Made by a program: the position numbers and the translations under genes. This document shows, one piece after another, positions 25,695 to 34,580 of a DNA stretch of 64,000 nt (within the stretch, counting starts at the first letter, position 1; every line of letters begins with the position of its first letter). Below the pieces are notes generated by a model, which had not been told where the DNA came from, ran no database searches, and saw only the letters and a list, made by a program, of their open reading frames with translations. The DNA comes from Streptomyces cadmiisoli (GTDB lineage Bacteria; Actinomycetota; Actinomycetes; Streptomycetales; Streptomycetaceae): the NCBI RefSeq assembly GCF_003261055.1, contig NZ_CP030073.1:8618001-8682000 (forward strand). Direction: 5' to 3'.

Positions 25695-26726
25695 ATGGCC
25701 ATGCATAAACTGCTCGTCGCGGGCCAGATCGAGTCCTTCGTTGTACTCGGACGGCCCGACAGCTGGATCATGTTCCAGACGGCCATGATCGACCCGGACC
25801 GGCTACGAGCCCGAGGAGCAGTGGTGACCGACTTCAAGACCGCCGACGCCGCCGCCGTGCACGCGACGCTGACCGTCGTCCGCGACTGGCAATGGGCCTG
25901 GTCGGGCGACGAGGTCCCCGTGCTCATGGCGCACCTCGGCTGGACCACCGTCGAATCGGTCCCCGACGGCCCGATCGTCGCCCGGGCGACGTGGGACCTC
26001 GGGAAACTGCTGCAGATGATCAACATCTCCCACGGGCAGGTCCGCAACCTCGATATCCGGTTCTCGGGCATCAGCCACTGGCCGGCCGTCGACGAGGACG
26101 CCGCCCCGATCAACGACAGCTTCGTCGAGGTGCTTGCCGCAGCCGAGTCGGTGTTGGGCCCCGCGGACGAGTCGCACCCGGGCAAGACGCCCTCGCAGGT
26201 ATGGCACCTGACTGACTGCGTCGTGCGGATCACCCGCACCACCGCGGGGGTCACCGCCGACTGGACCGAGCGCAAGTACTTCGAAGAGCGGCGCGACCTG
26301 GACTTGAGCGCTCTGAAAGACTGGAGCGACTTCTTCGGCCGGCTGCGCCGCGACCTGGCGGACCTCGCCGATGAAGACATCGTGATCCTGCTGTACGGCG
26401 ACCGCGGTGTGCAGTTCGCGCAGACCCCGCGGATGCTGCTGACCGAGGCGATCATCAGCCCGGGCCCGCTCCTCGCGCAGCCGTTGCCGGAACAGGAGCA
26501 CGCGGAGCTGGTCGCGCTCGGCTGGAGCCCGCCTGACGTGCCCCACTTCACGAACTGGCACCTCGAGTTGCCTTGGCCCGCCACTACGGCGCAGTACGAC
26601 GCCACGACGTCCAGGTTGGTGAAGACGCTGCGCGACGTGCTGGGAGTGCCGAGCCCGTCGGATCTGACGATCAAAGCGTGGAGCGACAAGACCCACGAGC
26701 CGTTGAGCCTCTTCATCGTAGCTTGA
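25695..26726 (+). CDS. TY-Chap-like (YbjN/CesT chaperone-like) protein
   Basis: A 343-residue cytosolic protein. The C-terminal half has the pattern LRRDLADLADEDIVILLYGDRG then VQFAQ, followed by ELVALGWSPPD, then NWHLELPWPA, and finally LRDVLGVPSPSDL. This resembles the actinobacterial TY-Chap (type III secretion chaperone/YbjN-like) domains. Those domains are described as peptide-binding modules, found among NTP-dependent conflict systems and elsewhere. The N-terminal half may be a second, divergent copy. The ATG at 25695 has a second in-frame ATG two codons later; neither has a strong ribosome site. There is no operon partner. The family assignment is by pattern only. Confidence 0.55.
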   Translation: MAMHKLLVAGQIESFVVLGRPDSWIMFQTAMIDPDRLRARGAVVTDFKTADAAAVHATLTVVRDWQWAWSGDEVPVLMAHLGWTTVESVPDGPIVARATWDLGKLLQMINISHGQVRNLDIRFSGISHWPAVDEDAAPINDSFVEVLAAAESVLGPADESHPGKTPSQVWHLTDCVVRITRTTAGVTADWTERKYFEERRDLDLSALKDWSDFFGRLRRDLADLADEDIVILLYGDRGVQFAQTPRMLLTEAIISPGPLLAQPLPEQEHAELVALGWSPPDVPHFTNWHLELPWPATTAQYDATTSRLVKTLRDVLGVPSPSDLTIKAWSDKTHEPLSLFIVA

Positions 26727-26877
26727 GCGGTTCTCGGTGGCAGGCGTCAGCGCTGAGTGGCGGTTCGTCGCCTGTGACCGCGCGCCTCCGCCGGGTGCCG
26801 TTACATCGAGCGAACGACGGATCGGCCGACCGCAGGACTTGACTTGGCCAAGCCATTGCAGACGCGGCCTCGCGGAG

Positions 26878-27150
26878 CTACAGGATCAGCGAGGCAAGGC
26901 GGAGTCCGGCCTGGTAGCGGTCCGCGAGCTTGTTGAACCGGGTCGCGACGGTGCGGAACTGCTTGTGCTGATCGAAGCACCTCTCGACAGCGTTGCGGTG
27001 CTTTGTACGCTTCCGCGTCGAAGTCGGCTGGCCGACCGCTCCGGGAGCCCCGCCGGATGCGGATGGCGACCTGGTCAGAGCGTTGAGGGATCGTAACGGC
27101 CATGCCATATCGCCTGCACCAGCCGCGGATCGCCCGGGACGAACGGGCCT
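26878..27150 (-). mobile_element. IS5-family transposase remnant with frameshift
   Basis: The reverse strand reads SSRAIRGWCRRYGMAVTIPQ, RSDQ, RRGSRSGRPADFDAEAYK. After a one-base shift it continues RNAVERCFDQHKQFRTVATR, FNKLADRYQAGLRLASLIL then stop. This is the C-terminal half of an IS5-type DDE transposase, including the YKxRNxVERCF region. The N-terminal half and the ends of the element are missing. The 386 bases from 27151 to the next gene at 27537 hold nothing else recognised. Confidence 0.75.
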
Positions 27151-27536
27151 TGACCGCCGGGACCCGGTCCGGGCCGGTACGTGGCCCACGCCCCGGCGCG
27201 CGGTACGCGAACAGCGTCAAGTAGCGTCTCAGACATGGTGGTCGAGCCTGCCCACCCCGGGCGGCGCGACTCAGCCGTTGGATCCCAGCGCATGACGAGT
27301 CCCGCGCTGGAAGTCACCTCAGGCAGCCTCGTGCAGCACCAACATGGCGCCACGAACCTGGTCGACACTGCACGTTCGAACCACGACCCTCAACCAGTTG
27401 GCACCCGGCACCCGGTTTCGCGGCCGGATGGCGGCAGGATCCGTCGAGGACGCTGGAGGTATCAGGCTGTCCCCACCTCACCGAGCCACCCTCATAATGC
27501 GGTGCGATCGGTTTGGCCACGGGAGACACTCGCGCA

Positions 27537-28328
27537 ATGGCGGATCAGGTTCAGGAGATCGTGGGGCTGGTCGGGAAGGTGCTGGGGCCAGAGGCCATCG
27601 GCTCCTACCTCCATGGGTCCTCCGTGCTCGGCGGCCTCAAGCCGGCGAGCGACGTGGACGTACTGGTCGTCTCCCGGCGAGGGTTGGACGAGCGGGAGCG
27701 GCGGGCGCTTCTGGCAGGGCTGCTCGGGATCTCCGGCTCCCGGAACGGGGCCCGCCCGGTCGAACTAACCGTGGTCGTCCAGGCTGAGCTCCGACCGTGG
27801 CGGTATGGGCCGACCTGCAACTTCCTGTACGGGGAATGGTTGCGCGCCGAGTACGAGGCCGGGGAGGTTCCTCGGCCGGAGCCGACGCCTGATCTGGCCC
27901 TGCTGATCACCATGGTACTGGCCGGAAACCACCCCCTCACTGGCCCTCCGCCTGCTGAGGTTTTGGATCGCGTCCCGCAGGCCGACGTCGTCCGCGCGAG
28001 CGTGGCGGGCGTACCCGGCCTGCTCGGTGATCTGGATGGCGACACCCGAAACGTCCTACTGACCTTGGCGCGCGTCTGGACCACGCTCGCTACCGGCCAG
28101 ATCAGGTCGAAGGATGCCGCTGCCGACTGGGCCCTCGCCCGGCTCCCGCCCGAACACCGCCCCGTCCTCGAACATGCCAGGCAGCTGTATCTCAACTGGC
28201 GTTACTGCGATGAGACCTGGAGCGACGAGCTGAGAGCTCAGGTGCGTCCGCATGTGGACAGGGTGCGGGTGGAGATCGACCGTAACCGGGACTCCTGCCG
28301 AAGGCCTCGACGTTCACGCCGGGGATGA
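27537..28328 (+). CDS. AadA-like aminoglycoside nucleotidyltransferase family protein
   Basis: A 263-residue protein, ATG at 27537 with GGGAG about 11 bases upstream; length matches AadA/ANT(3'')/ANT(9). The N-terminal nucleotidyltransferase motif is complete: GSSVLGGLKPASDVDVLVV (27-45), where D39 and D41 should bind magnesium. The C-terminal helical domain carries the family block NVLLTLARVWTTLATGQIRSK followed by DWALARLP. Such enzymes adenylylate spectinomycin or streptomycin, but chromosomal actinobacterial homologues are diverse and may act on other substrates. It stands alone, without mobile-gene partners such as integrons. Confidence 0.85.
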   Translation: MADQVQEIVGLVGKVLGPEAIGSYLHGSSVLGGLKPASDVDVLVVSRRGLDERERRALLAGLLGISGSRNGARPVELTVVVQAELRPWRYGPTCNFLYGEWLRAEYEAGEVPRPEPTPDLALLITMVLAGNHPLTGPPPAEVLDRVPQADVVRASVAGVPGLLGDLDGDTRNVLLTLARVWTTLATGQIRSKDAAADWALARLPPEHRPVLEHARQLYLNWRYCDETWSDELRAQVRPHVDRVRVEIDRNRDSCRRPRRSRRG

Positions 28329-28570
28329 GTGCATCTCAGGAGTGCTCTGACGTGCACCTTGGAGCGGAGGTTTCTGCTGCTCGATGTACTGACGGACGGT
28401 CGTCAACGGTGCTCCGCCGCACGACGCGGAGAGGATCGACTCGCAGCGGGAGAACGAGTTGAAGTGAACTCAACGAGACAGGGGCTAACTCGGGCATGCC
28501 CATGTCAGAATGCCGATGCGCGTCGCTCACTTGCGAGCCCGCACCACGACCCAGGGGGCAAGAACAGATC

Positions 28571-29041
28571 ATGAAGCTGATCACTCGTCTCGGGACCTTC
28601 ATAGGTGCTGCCACGCTACTCACGGGTGTCCTGTCCGGCACCGCGAAGGCAGCACCCACGTCCGAGGTCACCCCCATGGGGGGCTGCACCTTCGGCATGA
28701 TCTGCGGAGTCGTCTACAACTACCTGCCCAGCAACTACACCGTGAAGATCGCCGACTTCGCGGGCGGCTCTTCTACGTGTTCTACGTGGAATGCCGGGTC
28801 ACTTGCATGCACCCACTGGTGGCTCCCCGGTAACAAGAGCAGCAAGGACATCCGGGGCACGTGGTCCGACACTGACGGCTTCATGGTGGAGTCGACCTAT
28901 TGGGTGCATGACCACGGAGACGGGGGAGACGATCCGAAGAAGGTCAACGCCTTCGTCTGGACCAAGATCTCCAACCATGAGCTCGCGCGGTGTGAGGAGC
29001 GGCCGGGGTACGGGGTGTTCTGCGAGATTGATGTGATCTAG
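28571..29041 (+). CDS. small secreted Cys-containing protein
   Basis: A 156-residue protein. The ATG at 28571 opens a Sec signal peptide (MKLITRLGTFIGAATLLTGV, cleavage near AKA-AP at about residue 28). The mature part is about 128 residues, Trp/Tyr/Gly-rich, with six Cys that could form three disulphides. No catalytic motif is seen. It is followed by a strong terminator. Function unknown. Confidence 0.65.
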   Translation: MKLITRLGTFIGAATLLTGVLSGTAKAAPTSEVTPMGGCTFGMICGVVYNYLPSNYTVKIADFAGGSSTCSTWNAGSLACTHWWLPGNKSSKDIRGTWSDTDGFMVESTYWVHDHGDGGDDPKKVNAFVWTKISNHELARCEERPGYGVFCEIDVI

Positions 29042-29052
29042 CTTCACGCTTT

Positions 29053-29090
29053 CGTGACGGTCCGTCGGGTTCTTCGGGCGGACCGTCACG
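29053..29090 (+). terminator. terminator hairpin
   Basis: A perfect 12-bp stem (CGTGACGGTCCG / CGGACCGTCACG) with a 14-base loop starts 11 bases after the stop of the small secreted protein gene. Confidence 0.75.
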
Positions 29091-29212
29091 GTCGGTCGGC
29101 AACGACAAGTCGTGGGGCCGTGCCCCCTTCGGACAGGCCCCGTGAAGGCGACCGGTTCACACTCCGACGAAGACGGCGTCGAAGAGTGAGCCGAGTGTCC
29201 GGGTTCGTTAGG

Positions 29213-30922
29213 TCAGCTGTTCCTTGCAGGTCTGAGCCCGGCGTGGTGGGCGGGCATCGCAAGTATCAACGCCGAGTCCGCGTGGAGCGTCATACGTATC
29301 GGTGTGAAGGTGGTGGCGTCCACGGGCGACCCTCCGTTGCCGGGATTGCGGGCGTAGCGCGGATGGGCGCCTCCGCTGATCTGCCAGCGCAGGCGGTGAC
29401 CGACGGTGAAGCGGTGGGCGGTGGAACTCATCGGCACGGTGATCCGCGACGGCTCCTGCCCGTCCGTCCGCAGCCGGCCCAGTCCGTCGCATATGTTGAC
29501 GGAGCGGCCTTGTGGGTCCACGTCGCACAGGCGGGTGAAGACGTCGGCATGACCGGTGTCCGCGGAGATACTCAACCGCGCGGAGACACGGCCGAGGACG
29601 TCCAAGGGCTCTGTGAGCGGGGGGCCGGTGAACGTCAGTACATCGTCGCGGGCCTCCAGGCTGCCGTTGTCGCGAGGACCGGCGGTCCGGGAGAGCAAAG
29701 GGCCCCCGACGGACGGGGTGGGGTTCCCCGGGTCGTAGCGGAACGATGTCAGTGGTGCGGAGTCCGTGGGTGGCTGTTGGGTGAGGTGTCCCTGCGCCGT
29801 GGGAAACCAAGAGCTGACGGATGTGGCCTGCGGCCAGTCGTCGAGGTTCCGCCATACGTTCTCGCCGCCGATGTGCACGCGCACTCTGGTGGGACGAAGG
29901 GCGGAGGGGTCGGCATGGAGGTGGGTGCGCAGCCAGGCGAGGCTCTCGGCGAACACCTCGGGCCATCCCTGCTGCAGCGCGGAGGTGTGGGTCCAGGGGC
30001 CGACGAGCAGGGCGGTCTCGCAACCCGCCCGACGCAGCCGGTCGTACTGCTCGAAGGTCTGGTCGACCAGGGCGTCGTGCCATCCGCTGATCAGAATCGT
30101 GGGCACGCTGAGTCGCTCCGCCGCTTGTGCCAACGAGGCGCCGCGCCAGTACGGGTCCTTGGCGTCCGTGTGTGTCATCACGTCGTCCAGCCATGGCACC
30201 TTGCCCCCGAGGGCCGACGTGTGGGCCCCGCGCAGGGGCTGCGCGGTGGTGACATCGTGCAGGCGGCGTCGCAGGCGCAGTGTCGCTCTCACGAACGGGG
30301 CCATGCCCTGGTGCTGGTAGGTCATACCTACGCCGACGGCGAGCGCATTTTCCAGGCGTAGCGCGCCGGCCGCGTGGAAGAGCGCGTGGGGATCGTGCAG
30401 GCCCACCTGTATCGCCATCGCCTTGAGTTCCGGCGGTGGGTCCAGGGCGAGGGCCCACTGCACGTATCCCAGGTAACTGGGGCCGACGGTTCCCAGCATT
30501 CCGTTGAACCAGGGCTGCTCGCGCAGCCAGGACACTGTGGCCTGGCCGTCGGCGGCCTCATTGCGCCATAAGTCGAACGCGCCCCCCGAACCGCCGGTGC
30601 CGCGGCAGCTCTGCAGGACCACGTGAAAGCCGTGTTCCGCGAAGAGCAGGCCGTACATGGGGGACCACGGCAGGGCCCTGCCGTACGGCGAGCGCACCAG
30701 GAGGGTGGGGAAGTCGCCTTCTGCGCGCGGGAAGTAGTGGTCTGTGATCAGCGGGCTGCCATCGGCGGCGGGCACCATCAGCCCCGGCTCCCACCCGGCA
30801 TCGTGCTGTTTGGCCGGGAGACGTCGCCACGTCGCCCTCAGCATCCGTGAGGCCAGTGGGGGTTTCCCGGAGGGCGGTTTCCGGGCCGGCCTCGGCGCAG
30901 GTCCGTGCATGCGTGATGTCAT
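29213..30922 (-). CDS. CocE/NonD-family hydrolase (X-Pro dipeptidyl-peptidase S15 type)
   Basis: A 569-residue alpha/beta hydrolase of the CocE/PepX family. The ATG at 30922 with GGAGGGG three bases upstream fixes the start; an in-frame extension of 60 codons would overlap the divergent operator and is rejected. The nucleophile is S149 in GTVGPSYLGY. The acid lies in ILISGWHDALVDQT and a His follows in the LVGPWTHTSAL region. After about residue 340 comes the C-terminal jelly-roll domain typical of the family, ending with FTVGHRLRWQISGGAHPRY. Family members hydrolyse esters, beta-lactam acyl groups or Xaa-Pro peptides. It has no signal peptide. Divergent from a TetR gene that probably regulates it. 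Confidence 0.88.
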   Translation of the reverse strand: MTSRMHGPAPRPARKPPSGKPPLASRMLRATWRRLPAKQHDAGWEPGLMVPAADGSPLITDHYFPRAEGDFPTLLVRSPYGRALPWSPMYGLLFAEHGFHVVLQSCRGTGGSGGAFDLWRNEAADGQATVSWLREQPWFNGMLGTVGPSYLGYVQWALALDPPPELKAMAIQVGLHDPHALFHAAGALRLENALAVGVGMTYQHQGMAPFVRATLRLRRRLHDVTTAQPLRGAHTSALGGKVPWLDDVMTHTDAKDPYWRGASLAQAAERLSVPTILISGWHDALVDQTFEQYDRLRRAGCETALLVGPWTHTSALQQGWPEVFAESLAWLRTHLHADPSALRPTRVRVHIGGENVWRNLDDWPQATSVSSWFPTAQGHLTQQPPTDSAPLTSFRYDPGNPTPSVGGPLLSRTAGPRDNGSLEARDDVLTFTGPPLTEPLDVLGRVSARLSISADTGHADVFTRLCDVDPQGRSVNICDGLGRLRTDGQEPSRITVPMSSTAHRFTVGHRLRWQISGGAHPRYARNPGNGGSPVDATTFTPIRMTLHADSALILAMPAHHAGLRPARNS

Positions 30923-30940
30923 CGTCCCCTCCCTGATTTC

Positions 30941-30953
30941 CGTACAGTGTACG
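30941..30953. promoter_or_regulatory. palindromic operator, probable TetR site
   Basis: CGTACAGTGTACG is a perfect 6-bp-arm inverted repeat with a single central base, in the 94-base gap between the divergent hydrolase and TetR genes. Position and symmetry fit a dimeric TetR operator controlling both promoters. Confidence 0.65.
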
Positions 30954-31016
30954 AGAATAGAGCATGCTTGACTGAGGCCCGCATCGCCGCCGCGATCAAG
31001 GAAAGGAGCGTGGAGC

Positions 31017-31733
31017 GTGCCGCGTGACGGAGGGGCCGGCGCCCAGGGCGTGGACCCGGAGCAGCTCTGGCTGAGCTCTGCCGAGCCCCGCAGGGGCCGC
31101 AAGCCCGCCTACAGCCGAGAGGCGATCACCGCGGCGGCCGTCGCCTTGGCGGACGCAGCGGGGCTCGAAGCCGTCACCATGCGGAAAGTCGCCGCGCAGG
31201 TCGGAGCCGGAGTCATGTCGCTCTACAGCTACGCCCCCGACAAGGAGACGTTGCTGAACCTGATGGTCGACCACGTCAGCGGCGAACTGCCCACCGGGCA
31301 CACGCTCTCCGGTGACTGGCGCGCCGACCTGAAAGCTATCGCCCACCTCCAGCGCGCCCTGATGCTGCGACACCCCTGGCTGCCCGCCGCGCTGTCCAGC
31401 CGCCGTGTCCCGGGACCCAACACCCTGGACTTTCTGGAACGCGTGCTCGCCGCCCTGCGGCCCTCCGGGCTGGACGGGACGGCGAAGCTGGAGATCTTCG
31501 CGCAACTCACGGCATTCGTGGCCGGGCATGTCGCCCATGAGATTGCGCAGGCAGCCGGCTCGCAGTCCCCCGACCGAGTCGAGGCCGAGGCCCGCTACCT
31601 TGCCGCTGTCGCCGCGGACGGCCACCACCCGGAACTTGCCGAAGCCCTCTCCGCCCCCGGACGCCTTCTCACCCCCGAAGCCACCTTCACCCGGTTCCTG
31701 AACCGCCTGATCGACGGCCTCGACACCAGTTGA
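31017..31733 (+). CDS. TetR/AcrR family regulator
   Basis: A 238-residue regulator, GTG at 31017 with AAGGAG eight bases upstream. The helix-turn-helix lies at about residues 30-78 (EAITAAAVALADAAGLEAVT then MRKVAAQVGAGVMSLYSYAP). The remainder is the helical ligand-binding and dimer domain (TetR_C-like). It is divergent from the CocE-type hydrolase with a perfect palindrome between them, so it most likely represses that gene and itself, and may be released by the hydrolase substrate. Confidence 0.9.
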   Translation: MPRDGGAGAQGVDPEQLWLSSAEPRRGRKPAYSREAITAAAVALADAAGLEAVTMRKVAAQVGAGVMSLYSYAPDKETLLNLMVDHVSGELPTGHTLSGDWRADLKAIAHLQRALMLRHPWLPAALSSRRVPGPNTLDFLERVLAALRPSGLDGTAKLEIFAQLTAFVAGHVAHEIAQAAGSQSPDRVEAEARYLAAVAADGHHPELAEALSAPGRLLTPEATFTRFLNRLIDGLDTS

Positions 31734-31974
31734 TCTCGGTCCGCCTCGCTCTGTGCGCGGTCTCGCAGACAAACGGATGTGCCGTCATTCGCCCGACCGA
31801 GCGATGGCCCCGAGCCGGACATTTGCCGACGGCTGCGGCCTCTGCGGCGACCCGGCTGGGCCGGAGGGCTACGAGTGGGCAATGATCCGCAGAAGGCCCC
31901 ACGAGTCCGGCGGGTTGGCCACATGCATCGTCGGCCCGACGCGGAGCTCCAAGGGCCGCAGCCGGCACCACCCC

Positions 31975-31997
31975 GCTGATACGACGTCCGTATCAGC
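31975..31997. terminator. inverted repeat between convergent genes
   Basis: A perfect 9-bp stem (GCTGATACG / CGTATCAGC) with a 5-base loop in the 304-base gap between the TetR and SPFH genes. A terminator is likely; its symmetry would also suit a protein-binding site. Nothing else is seen in this gap. Confidence 0.45.
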
Positions 31998-32037
31998 ACC
32001 TGGTGTCGGTGCCTGGCCGAGGGGGTCGTGTCGTGGG

Positions 32038-33078
32038 TCAGGGAGACGGGCGGGGCGGTGGTTCGGCGGAGGTGAGTTTGTCGGCTCGTGCGGCGTCGGC
32101 CAGGGCCTCGGCGGCAGCTTCCGCTGCCTGGGCCGTGTCGCTGGCAGCCTGGGCGGCCATGTCGTTGCTCGACGGCTTCTCGCGGGTGGCCGACGACGGG
32201 GGCAGCACTTCGGTGAAGGCTCGGGAAACTCCGTGGAGGGCAGAGGTGATCTCGCTGGGGATCACCCAGAAGTTGTTGCCGCTGCCCTGCGCGAGCTGGG
32301 GCAGCGCTTGGAGGTACTGGTAGGCGAGGAGCTTGGGGTCGGGATCATTGCGGTGGACGGCCTGGAACACCTCGTCGATCGCCCGGGACTGGCCCTCGGC
32401 CTGGAGGATCGCGGCGGTACGGTTGCCCTCCGCACGCAGGACGGCGGCCTGTTTGTCACCCTCTGCGGTGAGGATCTGGGACTGACGCTGTCCTTCGGCA
32501 CCGAGAATCGCTGCGCGCTTGTCCCGTTCGGCGCGCATCTGCTTCTGCATCGCGTCCTTGATGGACTGCGGCGGGTCGATGGCCTTGATCTCCACTCGGT
32601 TGACCCGGAGTCCCCATTTGCCGGTGGCCTCGTCCAGCACTCCGCGGAGCTGGCTGTTGATGGTGTCCCGTGAGGTGAGCGTCTTCTCCAGGTCCATGGA
32701 ACCCACGACGTTGCGCAAAGTGGTGACGGTGAGCTGTTCGACGGCCTGGAGGAAGTTGGCGATCTCGTAGAACGCCGCTCTCGGGTCGGTGACCTGAAAG
32801 TACAGGACGGTGTCGATCTCGACGACGAGGTTGTCCTCGGTGATGACCGGTTGGGGTTTGAAGGAGACGACCTGCTCCCTCAGGTCGATCAACGGGTGGA
32901 CCCGGTCGACGTAGGGGATGATGAGATTGAGGCCCGGATTGAGTGTCCGGTGGTAGCGGCCGAGTCGCTCGACATTGCGGGCCCTCGCCTGTGGCACGAT
33001 GCGGACAGCCCGCACAACGGTGAAGATCGCGATGACGGCGACGATCAGGCCGGCGATGAGAGACGCTGACACATCCAT
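32038..33078 (-). CDS. SPFH/Band 7 (stomatin-type) membrane protein
   Basis: A 346-residue protein, ATG at 33078. One N-terminal membrane anchor (about 5-25) precedes a complete SPFH domain: VERLGRYHRTLNPGLNLIIP, DLREQVVSF, VEIDTVLYFQVTDPRAAFYE and ERDKRAAILGAEGQRQSQIL. An Ala/Glu-rich coiled coil follows, then an Ala-rich C-terminal tail. Stomatin-like proteins form cages that organise membrane microdomains and are usually encoded with NfeD, as here: the NfeD stop lies four bases upstream of this start. The long Ala-rich tail is longer than in many bacterial stomatins. Confidence 0.92.
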   Translation of the reverse strand: MDVSASLIAGLIVAVIAIFTVVRAVRIVPQARARNVERLGRYHRTLNPGLNLIIPYVDRVHPLIDLREQVVSFKPQPVITEDNLVVEIDTVLYFQVTDPRAAFYEIANFLQAVEQLTVTTLRNVVGSMDLEKTLTSRDTINSQLRGVLDEATGKWGLRVNRVEIKAIDPPQSIKDAMQKQMRAERDKRAAILGAEGQRQSQILTAEGDKQAAVLRAEGNRTAAILQAEGQSRAIDEVFQAVHRNDPDPKLLAYQYLQALPQLAQGSGNNFWVIPSEITSALHGVSRAFTEVLPPSSATREKPSSNDMAAQAASDTAQAAEAAAEALADAARADKLTSAEPPPRPSP

Positions 33079-33082
33079 GGCT

Positions 33083-33514
33083 TCAGTCCCGGGGGTAGAC
33101 GAACGCGATGGCACCACTGATCTTTATGACGTCGACGGTTGCTCCGGACGGGATCACCAGCGTGTCGTCATAGGCGCGGGCCGACCACTCCTCGCCGTCG
33201 ATGCGCACCCTACCCTCGGAGCCCGTCACCTCTGAGACGACGTATGCGGCCTTGCCGACCAGCGCGTCTATGCCAAAACGTGCTGCCTGGGGCTTCCGGA
33301 TATGACGCAGTGCAACAGGCCGTACAAACAGCACACTGATGGCGGCGACGATGCCGAACAACACGAACTGGAAGGCCGGGGGCAATCCGATCGCGGCGAA
33401 TCCCGAGGTGACCAGAGCAGCGGCGCTCAGCATTCCGAGCGCGGCAGTGAGTGTGAAAATCTCCGCCGCGGCCAGAACAGCCGCAATGATCAACCAGATC
33501 AGCCATGGATCCAT
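33083..33514 (-). CDS. NfeD family protein (short form)
   Basis: A 143-residue membrane protein with three or four N-terminal hydrophobic segments (about 3-75) and a C-terminal OB-fold domain (about 85-140) containing LVGKAAYVVSEVTG, GRVRIDGEEWSARA and VDVIKISGAIAFV, the signature of NfeD. It lacks the protease domain of long NfeD proteins. NfeD binds SPFH proteins through the OB fold. It sits four bases upstream of the SPFH gene and is surely in the same operon. Confidence 0.92.
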   Translation of the reverse strand: MDPWLIWLIIAAVLAAAEIFTLTAALGMLSAAALVTSGFAAIGLPPAFQFVLFGIVAAISVLFVRPVALRHIRKPQAARFGIDALVGKAAYVVSEVTGSEGRVRIDGEEWSARAYDDTLVIPSGATVDVIKISGAIAFVYPRD

Positions 33515-33935
33515 GATGCTCTTCTTTTCCCAGGAGGATGCGATGGCCTAATGAATTCCCTTTACACTCCGACCTGGATTCAGATGATTCTTTGTCCCAA
33601 TTTTACCGGATCAGGGTGAGGCTCGACTTGCTCGTAGAACTAGGCGTCGCGGCCCGCCTGCGATTCGCGGGCATGGGTCCAGATCGAGACGGACGAGCAC
33701 TCAGTCCGTCGCATCTTTACAGGTCCGCCTCGCCCATAAATGGGTGCCAGCCCTCATGGTGGCCATCATTGGCGGCGGATGATGCTCAAGTATCGCAACG
33801 TCGTGGAACAGTACGTCAGACGCTCCAGGCGAAGGCGCGGCATCACCCTTTGCTACGACAATGCGCCTCGTCCTACGAGGCCGCGGGCGCCCTCGTATCT
33901 CAGCGAATGCGGGCGCGACGCTGGGTAGTCACGAC
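33515..33935. other. intergenic stretch upstream of NfeD
   Basis: About 420 bases. The part near 33540-33610 is unusually A/T-rich and probably carries the NfeD/SPFH promoter. No supported gene. Confidence 0.35.
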
Positions 33936-34316
33936 CTAGCAGTGATATCCATCAGGACACTCGGCGAGGAGTACTCCGAAGATCCAGAAGAAGAGGACCG
34001 GCACGCTGGACACCGCTCCCATGATCGCGAAGCGCCGGCGATCCCGCCGTCGACGCTGGACGAGCGCCACTGTGAATCCCATGACCGGTGCGACCACCGC
34101 GCCAATCAGGGCGGCCAGGCCGAATATCCTGCCGAACTCATCTCGTATCCCGGGAAACCCCATCGCCAGGGCGATCGCGGGAGTCAGCAGGATGAAGGGG
34201 GTGGCCATCCACCACCACGACAACCCTCTGATGACTCGATCAACCCCCCGTGACGTCTGGCCATCGGACAGCACGCGTCCGGGACGCCGGTTCGGAGCAC
34301 CACTGGGAGATGGCAT
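33936..34316 (-). CDS. small three-TM membrane protein
   Basis: A 126-residue protein with a Pro/Arg-rich N-tail and three membrane helices (about 36-53, 64-86 and 97-117), ending in a short loop with two Cys (LLAECPDGYHC). Arg/Lys-rich turns (QRRRRDRRR between helices 2 and 3) indicate a cytoplasmic loop. No family recognised. Confidence 0.55.
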   Translation of the reverse strand: MPSPSGAPNRRPGRVLSDGQTSRGVDRVIRGLSWWWMATPFILLTPAIALAMGFPGIRDEFGRIFGLAALIGAVVAPVMGFTVALVQRRRRDRRRFAIMGAVSSVPVLFFWIFGVLLAECPDGYHC

Positions 34317-34502
34317 GCCGAAATCATAGGTGGCCGCAGCCCACCATCGGCCTCAGCCCTCGCTCCGTCGCCTACCAGGGCAGCGACGGTCACGCGAACG
34401 CCGGTTCGGTCTGGGGCAGTTCAATGTGACATGCCGTCCGACCGTCATCCACCGTCTCCAGCATCGTGACCGGGTCGGCTTTCAGGCGCTTGAGATGACG
34501 AC

Positions 34503-34532
34503 GGCGGGTGCCGTCCTGTCCCGGCACCCGCC
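34503..34532 (-). terminator. terminator of the subtilase gene
   Basis: A perfect 11-bp stem (GGCGGGTGCCG / CGGCACCCGCC), 8-base loop, about 50 bases after the subtilase stop on the reverse strand. Confidence 0.65.
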
Positions 34533-34580
34533 ATCACTGCTTGTTCGACGCCTCCGTGGAGTTTCAGGGGAGGCGTTCGC

